Source: Haemophilus_A paraphrohaemolyticus_A
GTDB lineage: Bacteria > Pseudomonadota > Gammaproteobacteria > Enterobacterales > Pasteurellaceae
NCBI RefSeq assembly: GCF_003253115.1
Contig: NZ_QEQF01000011.1
Span: 1-64,000, forward strand
Direction of reading: 5' to 3'
DNA length: 64,000 nucleotides
Each line of letters starts with the position of its first letter. Position 1 is the stretch's first letter. The notes under the pieces were generated by a model. The model searched no databases and was not told the origin of the DNA. It saw only the letters and a program-made list of their open reading frames with translations. Positions 23,369 to 32,372 of the stretch are shown here, one piece after another. The translations under genes and the position numbers were made by a program.

Positions 23369-24319
23369 TTATTTTCTTAATTTCACTGTTTGGATTTCGT
23401 GATTTTCACCTTTGGTGAGAATTAAATTGGCTCTTTCTCGGCTTGGCAGAATGTTTTTCTTCAAGTTCAAGCCGTTAATTTCTTCCCAAATAGTGGAGGC
23501 GGTTTGGATTGCCTCTTCCTCCGATAACTCTGAATAGTGGTGGAAGTAAGAATTTGGGTCTGAAAACGCACTGCGGCGGAATTTTAGGAAGCGATAAATA
23601 TACCACTGTTTTAATAAGGATTCATCTGCATCGACATAAATCGAAAAATCGACAAAGTCGGAAACAAAGGCGTTGTGCGGGCTGGCAGGGTAGTTCATTC
23701 CGCTTTGTAGCACATTTAAACCTTCTAAGATCACAATATCGGGCTGCTCAACCACATTAAATTGGTCGGGGATAATGTCGTAGGTCAAGTGTGAGTAAAT
23801 TGGTGCTTTCACGCTTGGTTTGCCCGATTTAAGGTCGGAAACAAATTCAATTAAGCGGTAAATATCGTAAGACTCTGGGAAACCTTTCCGTTTGAGTAGG
23901 TTTTTCTCTTCCAAGGTTTTTAGCGGGTAGAGAAAGCCGTCGGTGGTGATTAAATCCACTTTTCTTGGCCCTGGATAGTTGGAAAGCAGAGCTTGTAGAA
24001 TACGTGCGGAGGTGCTTTTGCCGACCGAAACGCTCCCTGCAATACTAATAATGTAAGGCACTTTTGGCGGTTCGACATCTAAAAAGCGGTGCAATACGGC
24101 TTGGCGTTTGAGATTTTCTTCGATGTAATAGTTGATTAAACGGGCAAGCGGTAGATAAATAGTGCGAACTTCCTCTAATGAGAGATCTTCGTTAAAGCCA
24201 AGCAGGGGTTTGAGATCTTGCTCGGTCAATTTTAACGGCACAGATTTACGCAGTGCCGCCCATTGGGTTCGATCAAAAGTTAAAAAAGGGGTAATTTTGC
24301 TGTTTTTTTCAAGGCTCAT
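23369..24319 (-). CDS. coaA: Pantothenate kinase (type I)
   Basis: Catalyses the first and regulated step of coenzyme A synthesis. P-loop GSVSVGKS (95-102) plus IYVDADESLLKQWYI (partial) and the conserved FYFHHYSELS-type segment mark bacterial type I PanK. Starting at ATG 24319 gives 316 residues, exactly the E. coli length. A TTG two codons earlier is possible but unnecessary. It faces away from the tRNA-tuf operon. Confidence 0.96.
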   Translation of the reverse strand: MSLEKNSKITPFLTFDRTQWAALRKSVPLKLTEQDLKPLLGFNEDLSLEEVRTIYLPLARLINYYIEENLKRQAVLHRFLDVEPPKVPYIISIAGSVSVGKSTSARILQALLSNYPGPRKVDLITTDGFLYPLKTLEEKNLLKRKGFPESYDIYRLIEFVSDLKSGKPSVKAPIYSHLTYDIIPDQFNVVEQPDIVILEGLNVLQSGMNYPASPHNAFVSDFVDFSIYVDADESLLKQWYIYRFLKFRRSAFSDPNSYFHHYSELSEEEAIQTASTIWEEINGLNLKKNILPSRERANLILTKGENHEIQTVKLRK

Positions 24320-24507
24320 TGCCAAAATCTCTATTTTCTTAATCTAAATTTTGCTTTTTTAGCAAAAGAATGATGCGAACTATACAATATAAACGGGATT
24401 TTTTGGGGATTTATTCAGAGAAAAACGCTAAAAAGTTACAAAAAATCAACATTTAGATCGCAAAATAAGCAAAGAAACGGTTTTTTAAAATTTTTTAGAA
24501 AAAACGC

Positions 24508-24535
24508 TTGCACGGTTTCCAAAAATCTCTATAAT
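24508..24535 (+). promoter_or_regulatory. Strong promoter of the tRNA-tuf operon
   Basis: TTGCAC (24508-24513) and a consensus TATAAT (24530-24535) are 16 bases apart, followed by a GCACC discriminator. GC-rich discriminators are typical of stringently controlled stable-RNA promoters. The first tRNA starts 28 bases after the -10. Confidence 0.8.
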
Positions 24536-24563
24536 GCACCTCACTTGCTTACGACAACGCAAC

Positions 24564-24639
<76 letters not shown>

Positions 24640-24674
24640 TCCCTGCAATGTTTAATCAAGTATTCAATTATCGT

Positions 24675-24759
24675 GGAGGGATTCCCGAGCGGCCAAAGGG
24701 GGCAGACTGTAAATCTGTTGGCTCAGCCTTCGAAGGTTCGAATCCTTCTCCCTCCACCA
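24675..24759 (+). tRNA. tRNA-Tyr (anticodon GTA)
   Basis: 85 bases with a long variable arm (class II). Acceptor GGAGGGA/TCCCTCC, anticodon loop CTGTAAA, encoded CCA. Equivalent to E. coli tyrU. Confidence 0.97.
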
Positions 24760-24801
24760 TTTCTTATTGAATCGCACATTGGGACAGACGAATTTAGAAC
24801 A

Positions 24802-24876
<75 letters not shown>

Positions 24877-24879
24877 AGC

Positions 24880-24955
24880 GCTGATATAGCTCAGTTGGTA
24901 GAGCGCACCCTTGGTAAGGGTGAGGTCGGCGGTTCAAATCCGCCTATCAGCACCA
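24880..24955 (+). tRNA. tRNA-Thr (anticodon GGT)
   Basis: 76 bases with acceptor GCTGATA/TATCAGC, anticodon loop TTGGTAA and encoded CCA. Equivalent to E. coli thrT and followed by tuf. Confidence 0.97.
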
Positions 24956-25067
24956 TTCTCTTCTAAACTTCATCTTTTCAAAGTGTTCTTAATTTTGTAA
25001 CAATTTCTACATGTGGTTAATGTGGTTATACGCCATTGTAACCGTGTTTGTTTAAGAGGCTTTAAAA

Positions 25068-26252
25068 ATGTCTAAAGAAAAATTTGAACGTACAAAACCG
25101 CACGTTAACGTGGGTACAATCGGCCACGTTGACCATGGTAAAACAACTTTAACAGCTGCAATCACAACTGTATTAGCGAAACACTTCGGTGGTGCAGCTC
25201 GTGCATTCGACCAAATCGATAACGCACCAGAAGAAAAAGCGCGTGGTATCACCATCAACACTTCACACGTTGAGTATGATACAGCAACTCGTCACTATGC
25301 ACACGTTGACTGCCCAGGACACGCGGACTACGTTAAAAACATGATTACTGGTGCGGCACAAATGGATGGTGCTATCTTAGTAGTAGCAGCAACAGACGGT
25401 CCTATGCCACAAACTCGTGAGCATATCTTATTAGGTCGCCAAGTAGGTGTTCCATACATCATCGTATTCTTAAACAAATGCGATATGGTTGACGATGAAG
25501 AATTATTAGAATTAGTTGAGATGGAAGTGCGTGAACTTCTTTCACAATACGACTTCCCAGGTGATGACACGCCAGTAGTACGTGGTTCAGCGTTACAAGC
25601 GTTAAACGGCGTAGCAGAGTGGGAAGAAAAAATTCTTGAATTAGCAAACCACTTAGATACATACATCCCAGAGCCAGAACGTGCGATTGATAAACCATTC
25701 TTATTACCAATCGAAGACGTATTCTCAATCTCAGGTCGTGGTACAGTAGTAACAGGCCGTGTAGAGCGTGGTATCATCAAAGCGGGTGAGGAAGTTGAAA
25801 TCGTAGGTATCAAAGACACTACGAAAACAACTGTAACTGGCGTGGAAATGTTCCGTAAATTATTAGACGAAGGTCGTGCGGGTGAAAACGTTGGTGCATT
25901 ATTACGTGGTACAAAACGTGAAGAAATCGAACGTGGCCAAGTATTAGCGAAACCAGGTACAATTACACCACACACAGACTTCGAATCAGAAGTGTACGTA
26001 TTATCAAAAGAAGAAGGTGGTCGTCACACTCCATTCTTCAAAGGTTACCGTCCACAATTCTACTTCCGTACAACTGACGTAACTGGTACAATCGAATTAC
26101 CAGAAGGCGTAGAAATGGTAATGCCAGGCGATAACATCAAAATGACAGTATCATTAATTCACCCAATCGCGATGGACGAAGGTTTACGTTTCGCAATCCG
26201 TGAAGGTGGTCGTACAGTAGGTGCGGGCGTTGTTGCTAAAATCATCAAATAA
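25068..26252 (+). CDS. tuf: Elongation factor Tu
   Basis: GTPase that delivers aminoacyl-tRNA to the ribosome. G-domain motifs are GHVDHGKTT, the effector region with RGITIN, DCPGHADY and NKCD. Domains 2 and 3 follow, to 394 residues. Codon use is strongly biased, as for a very highly expressed gene. The tRNA-Thr/Tyr/Gly/Thr-tuf order is that of the E. coli tufB operon. Bacteria of this group usually carry a second tuf after fusA, not seen here. Confidence 0.99.
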   Translation: MSKEKFERTKPHVNVGTIGHVDHGKTTLTAAITTVLAKHFGGAARAFDQIDNAPEEKARGITINTSHVEYDTATRHYAHVDCPGHADYVKNMITGAAQMDGAILVVAATDGPMPQTREHILLGRQVGVPYIIVFLNKCDMVDDEELLELVEMEVRELLSQYDFPGDDTPVVRGSALQALNGVAEWEEKILELANHLDTYIPEPERAIDKPFLLPIEDVFSISGRGTVVTGRVERGIIKAGEEVEIVGIKDTTKTTVTGVEMFRKLLDEGRAGENVGALLRGTKREEIERGQVLAKPGTITPHTDFESEVYVLSKEEGGRHTPFFKGYRPQFYFRTTDVTGTIELPEGVEMVMPGDNIKMTVSLIHPIAMDEGLRFAIREGGRTVGAGVVAKIIK

Positions 26253-26278
26253 TTGATGGCTTAGTCAAAGCTTCACAA

Positions 26279-26309
26279 GAAAAGGCGTATCGAAAGGTAC
26301 GCCTTTTTG
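26279..26309 (+). terminator. tuf terminator
   Basis: AAAAGGCGTA and TACGCCTTTTT form a perfect stem around a TCGAAAGG loop, ending in T. Confidence 0.85.
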
Positions 26310-26330
26310 CTATATTGAGAAAATGATCCT

Positions 26331-27224
26331 ATGAAACCTCTCGACAGCATTATTGAACAATTCCTAGATCAACTCTGGCAAGAATACGGGTTATCGCAAA
26401 ATACAATAGAATCTTACCGCTTGGATCTTGCTCAATTTACCGATTGGCTTGATTCGCCTCGCGAATTTTTAACGGTAGATCATAGTAAACTCCAAGATTT
26501 TCTTGGTTTTCGTATTGACCAAGGTTATAAAGCGAGCAGTTCTCTACGAATGCTGAGTTGCTTGCGTAAATTTTTCCGTTTTTTATATCTTGAGAATTAC
26601 CGTAAGGATGATCCAACAGCTACATTAGAATCATTTCGTAAGCCAACTCGGCTGCCAAAGTCATTAAATGAAGAACAAGTAATGGATTTACTCAATGCCC
26701 CGAATACGCTTACCCCAATCGAATTGCGGGATAAAGCGATGCTCGAACTGCTTTACGCAACAGGGCTTCGCGTCACGGAATTGGTTTCACTGACTACTGA
26801 AAATATGAGTTTGCGACAAGGCGTGGTTCGCATTATTGGTAAAGGCGATAAAGAGCGATTAGTGCCGATGGGAGAAGAAGCCATTTATTGGATTCAAGAG
26901 TATTTCCAACAAGCTCGTCCAATTTTATTGAATCAGCAGCAATCAAATGTACTGTTTCCAAGTAAACGTGGAACGCAAATGACACGCCAAACTTTCTGGC
27001 ATCGCATTAAGTATTACGCTCAATTGGCAGGCATTGAAAGCGAAAAACTTTCCCCGCACGTGCTTCGCCACGCCTTTGCGACCCATTTAGTCAATCACGG
27101 TGCGGATTTACGCGTGGTGCAGATGTTACTTGGACACAGTGATTTATCAACTACCCAAATTTATACCCACGTGGCAAAAGCTCGTTTGAAATCATTGCAT
27201 GAAAAATATCATCCTCGGGGATAG
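26331..27224 (+). CDS. xerD: Site-specific tyrosine recombinase XerD
   Basis: Acts with XerC at dif, under FtsK control, to resolve chromosome dimers. An N-terminal SAM-like core-binding domain (1-90) precedes the catalytic domain. All catalytic residues are in place: Arg147, Lys171, His243, Arg246, His269 and the nucleophile Tyr278, each one less than in E. coli XerD. 297 residues. It overlaps the 3' end of the convergent tilS gene by 16 bases, leaving no room for a terminator. Confidence 0.96.
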   Translation: MKPLDSIIEQFLDQLWQEYGLSQNTIESYRLDLAQFTDWLDSPREFLTVDHSKLQDFLGFRIDQGYKASSSLRMLSCLRKFFRFLYLENYRKDDPTATLESFRKPTRLPKSLNEEQVMDLLNAPNTLTPIELRDKAMLELLYATGLRVTELVSLTTENMSLRQGVVRIIGKGDKERLVPMGEEAIYWIQEYFQQARPILLNQQQSNVLFPSKRGTQMTRQTFWHRIKYYAQLAGIESEKLSPHVLRHAFATHLVNHGADLRVVQMLLGHSDLSTTQIYTHVAKARLKSLHEKYHPRG

Positions 27225-28474
27225 AGTAAGCCTAATAGAATATTTTTGTTAAATACAAGAGGCACCCTATCTCTCAACCATACAGGAATCTGGTGCTTTT
27301 GCCAGATTTTTTTTATCTCTTCGTGATGGTTTTTGCCATATTCCCGAACTTTGCCTGAAAATCCTATTTGAATAGTTAGAGGTGAATTTTGATGATCGAA
27401 TGGAATAGGCAAGCGGTTAATTTTTCCTGTTTTTTGGTAAATCAGTTCATGACCAAGATGTTGAATTTCGCCTAATTGATAAGGCAGTGTAATGTATTCA
27501 TTTTGTTTGATTTGTTGTAAAAAGGGAGCGATCTTGCTTAATTCTTCAGTAATAAAAAGCTTTTGTTGATAACGACGAATAATCCATTTTCCCAATTTTA
27601 ATTGCGGATTTTTATCTTCTTGCGCCAAAACTACACACTCCATGAGCTGCTGTAATTGAGCTGATGTTGGCATTAACAAGCCTGATTTTTCCAGCCAAAG
27701 GCGAAGAAGAGCGGCTTGTTTTTCCTGTGAAAATTGGGGAAAGTCGTGAATGGCGAGTGTTTTTGCTTCAGTATCAATATGGTGAGCTAAACTCTCGGCT
27801 AATAATTCATTCAGCAAGCGATGTTCGCTGGCTAAATGCTGGCAAGCTCGGGCAACATTACGAGAAAACCCCACCCATTGTTGTTCCATTTGAGGCAATA
27901 ATGTATTTCGCAGGAAATTGCGGTCGTAGGCATTTGATTGATTGCTCTCATCTTCTACCCACGCCAATTGATGTGTATTGGCATACACTAAAATCTCTGC
28001 TTTGCTGATGTTTAATAGCGGTCGGAAAATCGCAAAGTTTTGCGAAAAACTGACCGCGTGCATTGCAGAGAGTCCTTTTAAACCTGCACCACGCTTGAGT
28101 GCAAGGAAAAAGGTTTCCGCTTGATCGTCCAAATGATGTGCGGTAACGACCACTTCATTTGGTTGCAACACTTTTCGAATGGCTTGATAGCGAGCTTCAC
28201 GAGCGGAAGCCTCAACGCCTTTTTTCCCGCTTACCGTTACTTTTTGCAAAATAAAGGGAATATTCCACCGCTTGCAAAGCTGTTCGCAGAAGCTTGCCCA
28301 TTGATCGGCATTGGGGCTTAATCCGTGGTGGATGTGAACGGCACGAAGGTTTAAGTTCAGTTTGGAAAAAAGATCTAGCAACACCACAGAATCCACTCCA
28401 CCGCTGAGGGCGATGAGGAAGTTTTGTTGGGCGGGAAGATGCCGGATGAGCTGGGTTTGTAAATAAGAACGCAT
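27209..28474 (-). CDS. tilS: tRNA(Ile)-lysidine synthase
   Basis: Converts C34 of the CAT-anticodon tRNA-Ile to lysidine so that it reads AUA. The PP-loop ATPase motif SGGVDS is at 24-29, followed by HHLDDQAETFFLALKRGAG and the RNFLRNTLLP segment, then the substrate-recognition and C-terminal domains. Start at 28474 (MRSYLQTQLIRHL, 421 residues) fits the family, but the palindromic element just upstream leaves no clear ribosome-binding site. Confidence 0.93.
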   Translation of the reverse strand: MRSYLQTQLIRHLPAQQNFLIALSGGVDSVVLLDLFSKLNLNLRAVHIHHGLSPNADQWASFCEQLCKRWNIPFILQKVTVSGKKGVEASAREARYQAIRKVLQPNEVVVTAHHLDDQAETFFLALKRGAGLKGLSAMHAVSFSQNFAIFRPLLNISKAEILVYANTHQLAWVEDESNQSNAYDRNFLRNTLLPQMEQQWVGFSRNVARACQHLASEHRLLNELLAESLAHHIDTEAKTLAIHDFPQFSQEKQAALLRLWLEKSGLLMPTSAQLQQLMECVVLAQEDKNPQLKLGKWIIRRYQQKLFITEELSKIAPFLQQIKQNEYITLPYQLGEIQHLGHELIYQKTGKINRLPIPFDHQNSPLTIQIGFSGKVREYGKNHHEEIKKIWQKHQIPVWLRDRVPLVFNKNILLGLLYPRG

Positions 28475-28482
28475 ATGAAAAT

Positions 28483-28545
28483 GTAGGAGCAAATTATATT
28501 TGCCCTAATATACCAACAATTTGGGCAAATGTAATTTGCCCCTAC
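28483..28545. repeat. Palindromic intergenic element, copy C
   Basis: 23-base arms at 28483-28505 and 28523-28545 match with two mismatches (GTAGGAGCAAATTATATTTG... against its complement). Each arm folds on itself around GCAAAT/ATTTGC. The element fills nearly the whole 78-base gap between mnmE and tilS. Confidence 0.75.
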
Positions 28546-28552
28546 AATTGAA

Positions 28553-29911
28553 TTATTTTCCAATACAAAATGAGCTAAAAATATTGCCAAGTAAATCATC
28601 TGAGGTAAATTGCCCCGTGATTTCGCTTAACGCGTTTTGCACCATACGTAACTCTTCGGCGAGCAATTCGCCTGCATGGAATTGGGTGAGTTGCACGTGC
28701 CCCATTTCCAGATGCTCTGCGGCAGACTCAAGTGCTTGCAAGTGACGGCGGCGGGCAAGGAAACCGCCTTCAGTGGTGCTTTGGTAGCCCATTGATTTTT
28801 TCAGATGATCTCGTAATAAATCTACGCCCACTTTGGTTTGAGCCGATAAACGAATAAGTGTGAAGCCATCTTTTTCTCCTAAGCCCTCCATTTCGCCTGA
28901 TAAATCGACCTTGTTACGAATGACGGTAATCGGCATATTTTGCGGTAATTTTGCCAAGAAATCCGCCCATTCGGTTTTGAAATCGTCTGCTTTTTGCTCG
29001 GTGCTATCGATCATCAATAAGACGTGGTCAGCTTGCTCGATTTCGTTCCACGCACGTTGAATCCCGATGCGTTCCACTTCATCGCTCGCATCACGTAAGC
29101 CTGCAGTGTCGATAATATGCAGCGGCATTCCATCGATATGGATATGCTCACGTAACACGTCACGGGTTGTGCCTGCAATGTCGGTAACGATAGCGGCTTC
29201 GCGTCCTGCTAAGGCATTGAGTAAGCTAGATTTCCCCGCATTTGGGCGACCTGCAATGACAACTTTCATCCCTTCGCGTAAAATCGCCCCTTGTTTTGCT
29301 TCTTGGCGAACTTGGCTGAGCTGTGAAATGATGTCGTTCAAATGCCCTTCAATTTTGCCATCTGCAAGGAAGTCGATTTCTTCATCAGGGAAGTCGATTG
29401 CCGCTTCCACGTAGGTGCGGAGGTAAATTACGCTATCCACCAAGCGGTTGATTTTAGTTGAAAATTCGCCTTGTAGTGATTTCAGTGCTGAGCGAGCAGC
29501 TTGTTCACTAGTGGCATCAATGAGATCGGCAATCGCTTCAGCCTGAGCGAGGTCGAGTTTGTCGTTTAAAAATGCTTGCTCAGAGAATTCGCCCGCACGG
29601 GCAATGCGTACGCCTTTGATTTCCAGAATGCGTTTGAGCAAAATATCTAAAATTACTTGCCCCCCGTGCCCTTGCAGTTCAAGTACATCTTCTCCCGTGA
29701 AGGAATTAGGGGCTTTGAAGAAGAGGGCGATGCCTTGGTCTAATACCGTGCTATCGTTATCCTTGAATGGCAAGTAATTTGCTAGGCGAGGTTTGAGTTC
29801 TTTGCCAAGCACTTCTTGAGCAACGGTGCTCGCAAGAGGCCCAGAGACGCGTAAAATCCCCACGCCCCCGCGACCAATTGGGGTGGCTTGGGCGACAATT
29901 GTTTCTTTCAT
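28553..29911 (-). CDS. mnmE: tRNA uridine-5-carboxymethylaminomethyl modification GTPase MnmE
   Basis: Works with MnmG to modify the wobble uridine U34 of several tRNAs. It has the N-terminal formyl-THF-binding domain (1-118), a helical domain, and an inserted G domain (P-loop GRPNAGKSS 221-229, DTAGLRD, NKVD). The C-terminal CIGK motif carries the catalytic Cys. Start at 29911 (452 residues) has AAAGGAACAACAATG. The longer upstream frame crosses an uptake-signal pair and is rejected. It follows yidC as in Haemophilus. Confidence 0.97.
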   Translation of the reverse strand: MKETIVAQATPIGRGGVGILRVSGPLASTVAQEVLGKELKPRLANYLPFKDNDSTVLDQGIALFFKAPNSFTGEDVLELQGHGGQVILDILLKRILEIKGVRIARAGEFSEQAFLNDKLDLAQAEAIADLIDATSEQAARSALKSLQGEFSTKINRLVDSVIYLRTYVEAAIDFPDEEIDFLADGKIEGHLNDIISQLSQVRQEAKQGAILREGMKVVIAGRPNAGKSSLLNALAGREAAIVTDIAGTTRDVLREHIHIDGMPLHIIDTAGLRDASDEVERIGIQRAWNEIEQADHVLLMIDSTEQKADDFKTEWADFLAKLPQNMPITVIRNKVDLSGEMEGLGEKDGFTLIRLSAQTKVGVDLLRDHLKKSMGYQSTTEGGFLARRRHLQALESAAEHLEMGHVQLTQFHAGELLAEELRMVQNALSEITGQFTSDDLLGNIFSSFCIGK

Positions 29912-29929
29912 TGTTGTTCCTTTGGTTGA

Positions 29930-29971
29930 AAGCGGTCGATTTGGTAAAAGGTTTTGCGAATTTGACCGCTT
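29930..29971. repeat. Inverted uptake-signal pair upstream of mnmE
   Basis: AAGCGGTC (29930-29937) and GACCGCTT (29964-29971) are the cores of two facing uptake signals in the yidC-mnmE gap. Confidence 0.6.
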
Positions 29972-30073
29972 GGTCGTAGAAGAATGATATTCTAATAATT
30001 TACTCTCTCCCACAAGGGGTAAGGGAGGTATCTCATTGCAGATGCCTGATTATATCAGCATTTCCCTCACAAT

Positions 30074-30102
30074 AAAAAAAGCACGCTTGTGCGTGCTTTT
30101 TA
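30074..30102 (-). terminator. yidC terminator
   Basis: AAAAGCACGC and GCGTGCTTTT form a 10-base stem with a TTGT loop. The minus-strand transcript ends in a T run, 5 bases past the yidC stop. Confidence 0.85.
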
Positions 30103-30106
30103 TCAA

Positions 30107-31738
30107 TTATTTTTTCTTACGTGAATGTAACCCTTTTTTCTCTAATTGGCGATAAATCCACCATTGTTGGAACAGGGTAATACAGTTCGAGGTTAGCCAG
30201 TAAAGTACTAAACCTGCTGGGAAGAACAGGAAGAATACCGTGAAGATCACTGGCATAAAGGTCATCACTTTTTGTTGCATTGGATCTGCCACTGGTGTTG
30301 GCGACATTTTTTGCAACAAGAACATTGAAGCACCCATTAAAATTGGGAAAATGTAGTATGGGTCTTGTGCCGATAAGTCTTGAATCCAGCCAAAGAATGG
30401 TGCGTGGCGTAACTCCACTGCTTCCATAAATGTCCAATATAATGCGATGAAAATTGGCATCTGGATTAAGATTGGTAAGCAACCGCCCATTGGGTTTACT
30501 TTCTCTTCTTTGTAGAGCTTCATCATCTCTTGGCTCATACGTTGGCGATCATCCCCGAAACGCTCACGCATCTCTTGGATTTTCGGCTGTAACATACGCA
30601 TTTTTGCCATTGAGGTGTATTGTGCTTTGGTTAATGGGTAAAGAATTGATTTCACCACGATGGTCACTAAGATAATCGCAATACCCCAGTTAGACACAGC
30701 TTTTTGGATAGTGGTTAATAACCAGAATAATGGCTTCGCAATGAACCACGCCCAGCCGTAATCTGCGGTTAAATCTAAGTGGTTTGCGGTTTCAGCCATC
30801 TCTTTTTGATCTTTCGGACCCGTCCATAAATGAGTGTTTATGCTCGCTTCTGTATTCGGGGCAACGGTTGTTACCGCACCACGATAGCCGATAGTGGCAA
30901 AACGTTTGTCATCAGATACGCGAGTGAATAAGGTCATCGCTTGGTCTTGAGTAGGAATCCACGCAGACACGAAATAGTGTTGCAATACTGCAATCCAACC
31001 TGTGTTGGTTTCAACAGATAAACCCGCTTTTTCCATATCTTGGAAGCTATATTTTTTATAGTTGGTTTCTGAAGAAGAGTACGCACCGCCTGTGTAAGTT
31101 GGCATCGTTAAGTTGCCAGAGTTTTCCACGATGGTATGTTTTAACTGACCGTAAGGTTGTACCTCAATGGCTTCTGCTGTACCGTTTTTAATGTTGAAAT
31201 TCACATCAACATTGTAACTACCACGTTTAAGCGTGAAAGTTTTGGTGTAAAGTACGCCATCTTTTTCAAAAGTTAAAGGCACGTTTACCGCATCTTGACC
31301 ATCTGCTAATTTGAAGCTTTCTGCAGTTGTTTGGTATTGTGGACGACCAGAAACTGTATCGATTCCGTTTTTACCCACTAAGCCACTTTGAGCAATATAA
31401 ACGCGGTTAGCGTTATCTTGTAATAATTCAAAAGGTGTGTTTGAGTGAAGTTCTGCATTGTGTTTAAGCAAATCAGAGTCCACCACATCACCGCCAAGCG
31501 TATCAATGGTTAAGCGTAATACATCGCTTTCAACCGTGATGGTTTTACCTTTAACGCTTGCCACATCAGCGGGCTGTGAAGTGCTTGATGCAGGTACATC
31601 GTGAGATTGTTGTTGAGCTTGGATCTGAGCTTGTTTCTGTGCTTGAATTTCAGGGTTGAAATCTTGTTGCCATTGCGTAAACAATAGGAACGACACTAAT
31701 AACAATCCCATCACCAATAAACTACGATTTGAATTCAT
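30107..31738 (-). CDS. yidC: Membrane protein insertase YidC
   Basis: Inserts and folds inner-membrane proteins, alone or with SecYEG. An N-terminal membrane anchor (6-22) is followed by the large periplasmic domain (about 60-340). The Oxa1-type core then has five helices (about 345-530), with the cytoplasmic loop QPKIQEMRERFGDDRQRMSQEM (partial) and the basic tail. 543 residues is normal. Upstream lies a thioesterase gene rather than yidD and rnpA, so the usual rpmH-rnpA-yidD-yidC-mnmE chain is broken here. Confidence 0.97.
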   Translation of the reverse strand: MNSNRSLLVMGLLLVSFLLFTQWQQDFNPEIQAQKQAQIQAQQQSHDVPASSTSQPADVASVKGKTITVESDVLRLTIDTLGGDVVDSDLLKHNAELHSNTPFELLQDNANRVYIAQSGLVGKNGIDTVSGRPQYQTTAESFKLADGQDAVNVPLTFEKDGVLYTKTFTLKRGSYNVDVNFNIKNGTAEAIEVQPYGQLKHTIVENSGNLTMPTYTGGAYSSSETNYKKYSFQDMEKAGLSVETNTGWIAVLQHYFVSAWIPTQDQAMTLFTRVSDDKRFATIGYRGAVTTVAPNTEASINTHLWTGPKDQKEMAETANHLDLTADYGWAWFIAKPLFWLLTTIQKAVSNWGIAIILVTIVVKSILYPLTKAQYTSMAKMRMLQPKIQEMRERFGDDRQRMSQEMMKLYKEEKVNPMGGCLPILIQMPIFIALYWTFMEAVELRHAPFFGWIQDLSAQDPYYIFPILMGASMFLLQKMSPTPVADPMQQKVMTFMPVIFTVFFLFFPAGLVLYWLTSNCITLFQQWWIYRQLEKKGLHSRKKK

Positions 31739-31839
31739 AGGGTATTTCTCTTGTTAATGAAAGTGAATGGATAAAAGAAGAGCATTTTATAATAGGTTGC
31801 GGGTAGATCCAACTTACTTTTACTGCTTTTCTTGGATTT

Positions 31840-32274
31840 TTATGCTGCTGGCTTATCTAAAACTTTAGTAGACAAGCGTGCTACTGCACACAAATTTCCT
31901 TCTTCATCTTTAGTTTCAATATTCCACACGTGTACTTCACGCCCTAATTTAAGCGGGTAAGCTCGGGCAATCGCTTTTTTACCTTCTTTAACCGATTTTA
32001 AGTGGCTGATGTTCAATTCCATTCCAACAGCGATCTGATGCGGCTCGCACACTAAAAGCGAGCCTGCATTTGCTACCGTTTCAGCAAGCGTGGCAGAAAT
32101 GCCGCCGTGTAATACGCCGAACGGTTGCATCGTTTTTTCGTTCACGGTGAGTTCCGCTTCCAGCCAATCTTTACCAATTTGGGTGAATTGAATGCCTAAA
32201 TGCCCAACAGCATTACCTTGGCAGAGTTGATTTAATTGTTCAGGGGTGGCAGTTTGTTTCCAGATGGTGGTCAT
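31840..32274 (-). CDS. menI: Hotdog-fold thioesterase, MenI (YdiI) family
   Basis: E. coli YdiI/MenI hydrolyses 1,4-dihydroxy-2-naphthoyl-CoA in menaquinone synthesis. The family motif FGVLHGGISATLAETVAN (with the catalytic Glu) and the GHLGIQF start are present. Length 144 fits a single hotdog domain. The start at 32274 has GAGGAACCCATG. It lies next to ydiJ as in E. coli (ydiI-ydiJ) and Haemophilus. menB is in this window (39837), so the substrate is plausible. Confidence 0.88.
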   Translation of the reverse strand: MTTIWKQTATPEQLNQLCQGNAVGHLGIQFTQIGKDWLEAELTVNEKTMQPFGVLHGGISATLAETVANAGSLLVCEPHQIAVGMELNISHLKSVKEGKKAIARAYPLKLGREVHVWNIETKDEEGNLCAVARLSTKVLDKPAA

Positions 32275-32298
32275 GGGTTCCTCGGGGTTTATTAAAAA

Positions 32299-32370
32299 GT
32301 AGAGTGTGTGGATTTGAAAAATCCACGCCTGCAAAACAAAGCGTGCGTGAACTGTGTTCATACACCCTAC
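32299..32370. repeat. Palindromic intergenic element, copy D
   Basis: GTAGAGTGTGTGG...CCACGC and GCGTGAAC...GTTCATACACCCTAC make two hairpins, with outer ends that also pair. It occupies most of the gap between ydiJ and the menI-type gene. Confidence 0.6.
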
Positions 32371-32372
32371 GA

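Noticed and set aside
25328..25975. 215-residue minus-strand open frame inside tuf
   Set aside because: A shadow created by the extreme codon bias of tuf; rich in Ser, Pro and Thr with no family features.
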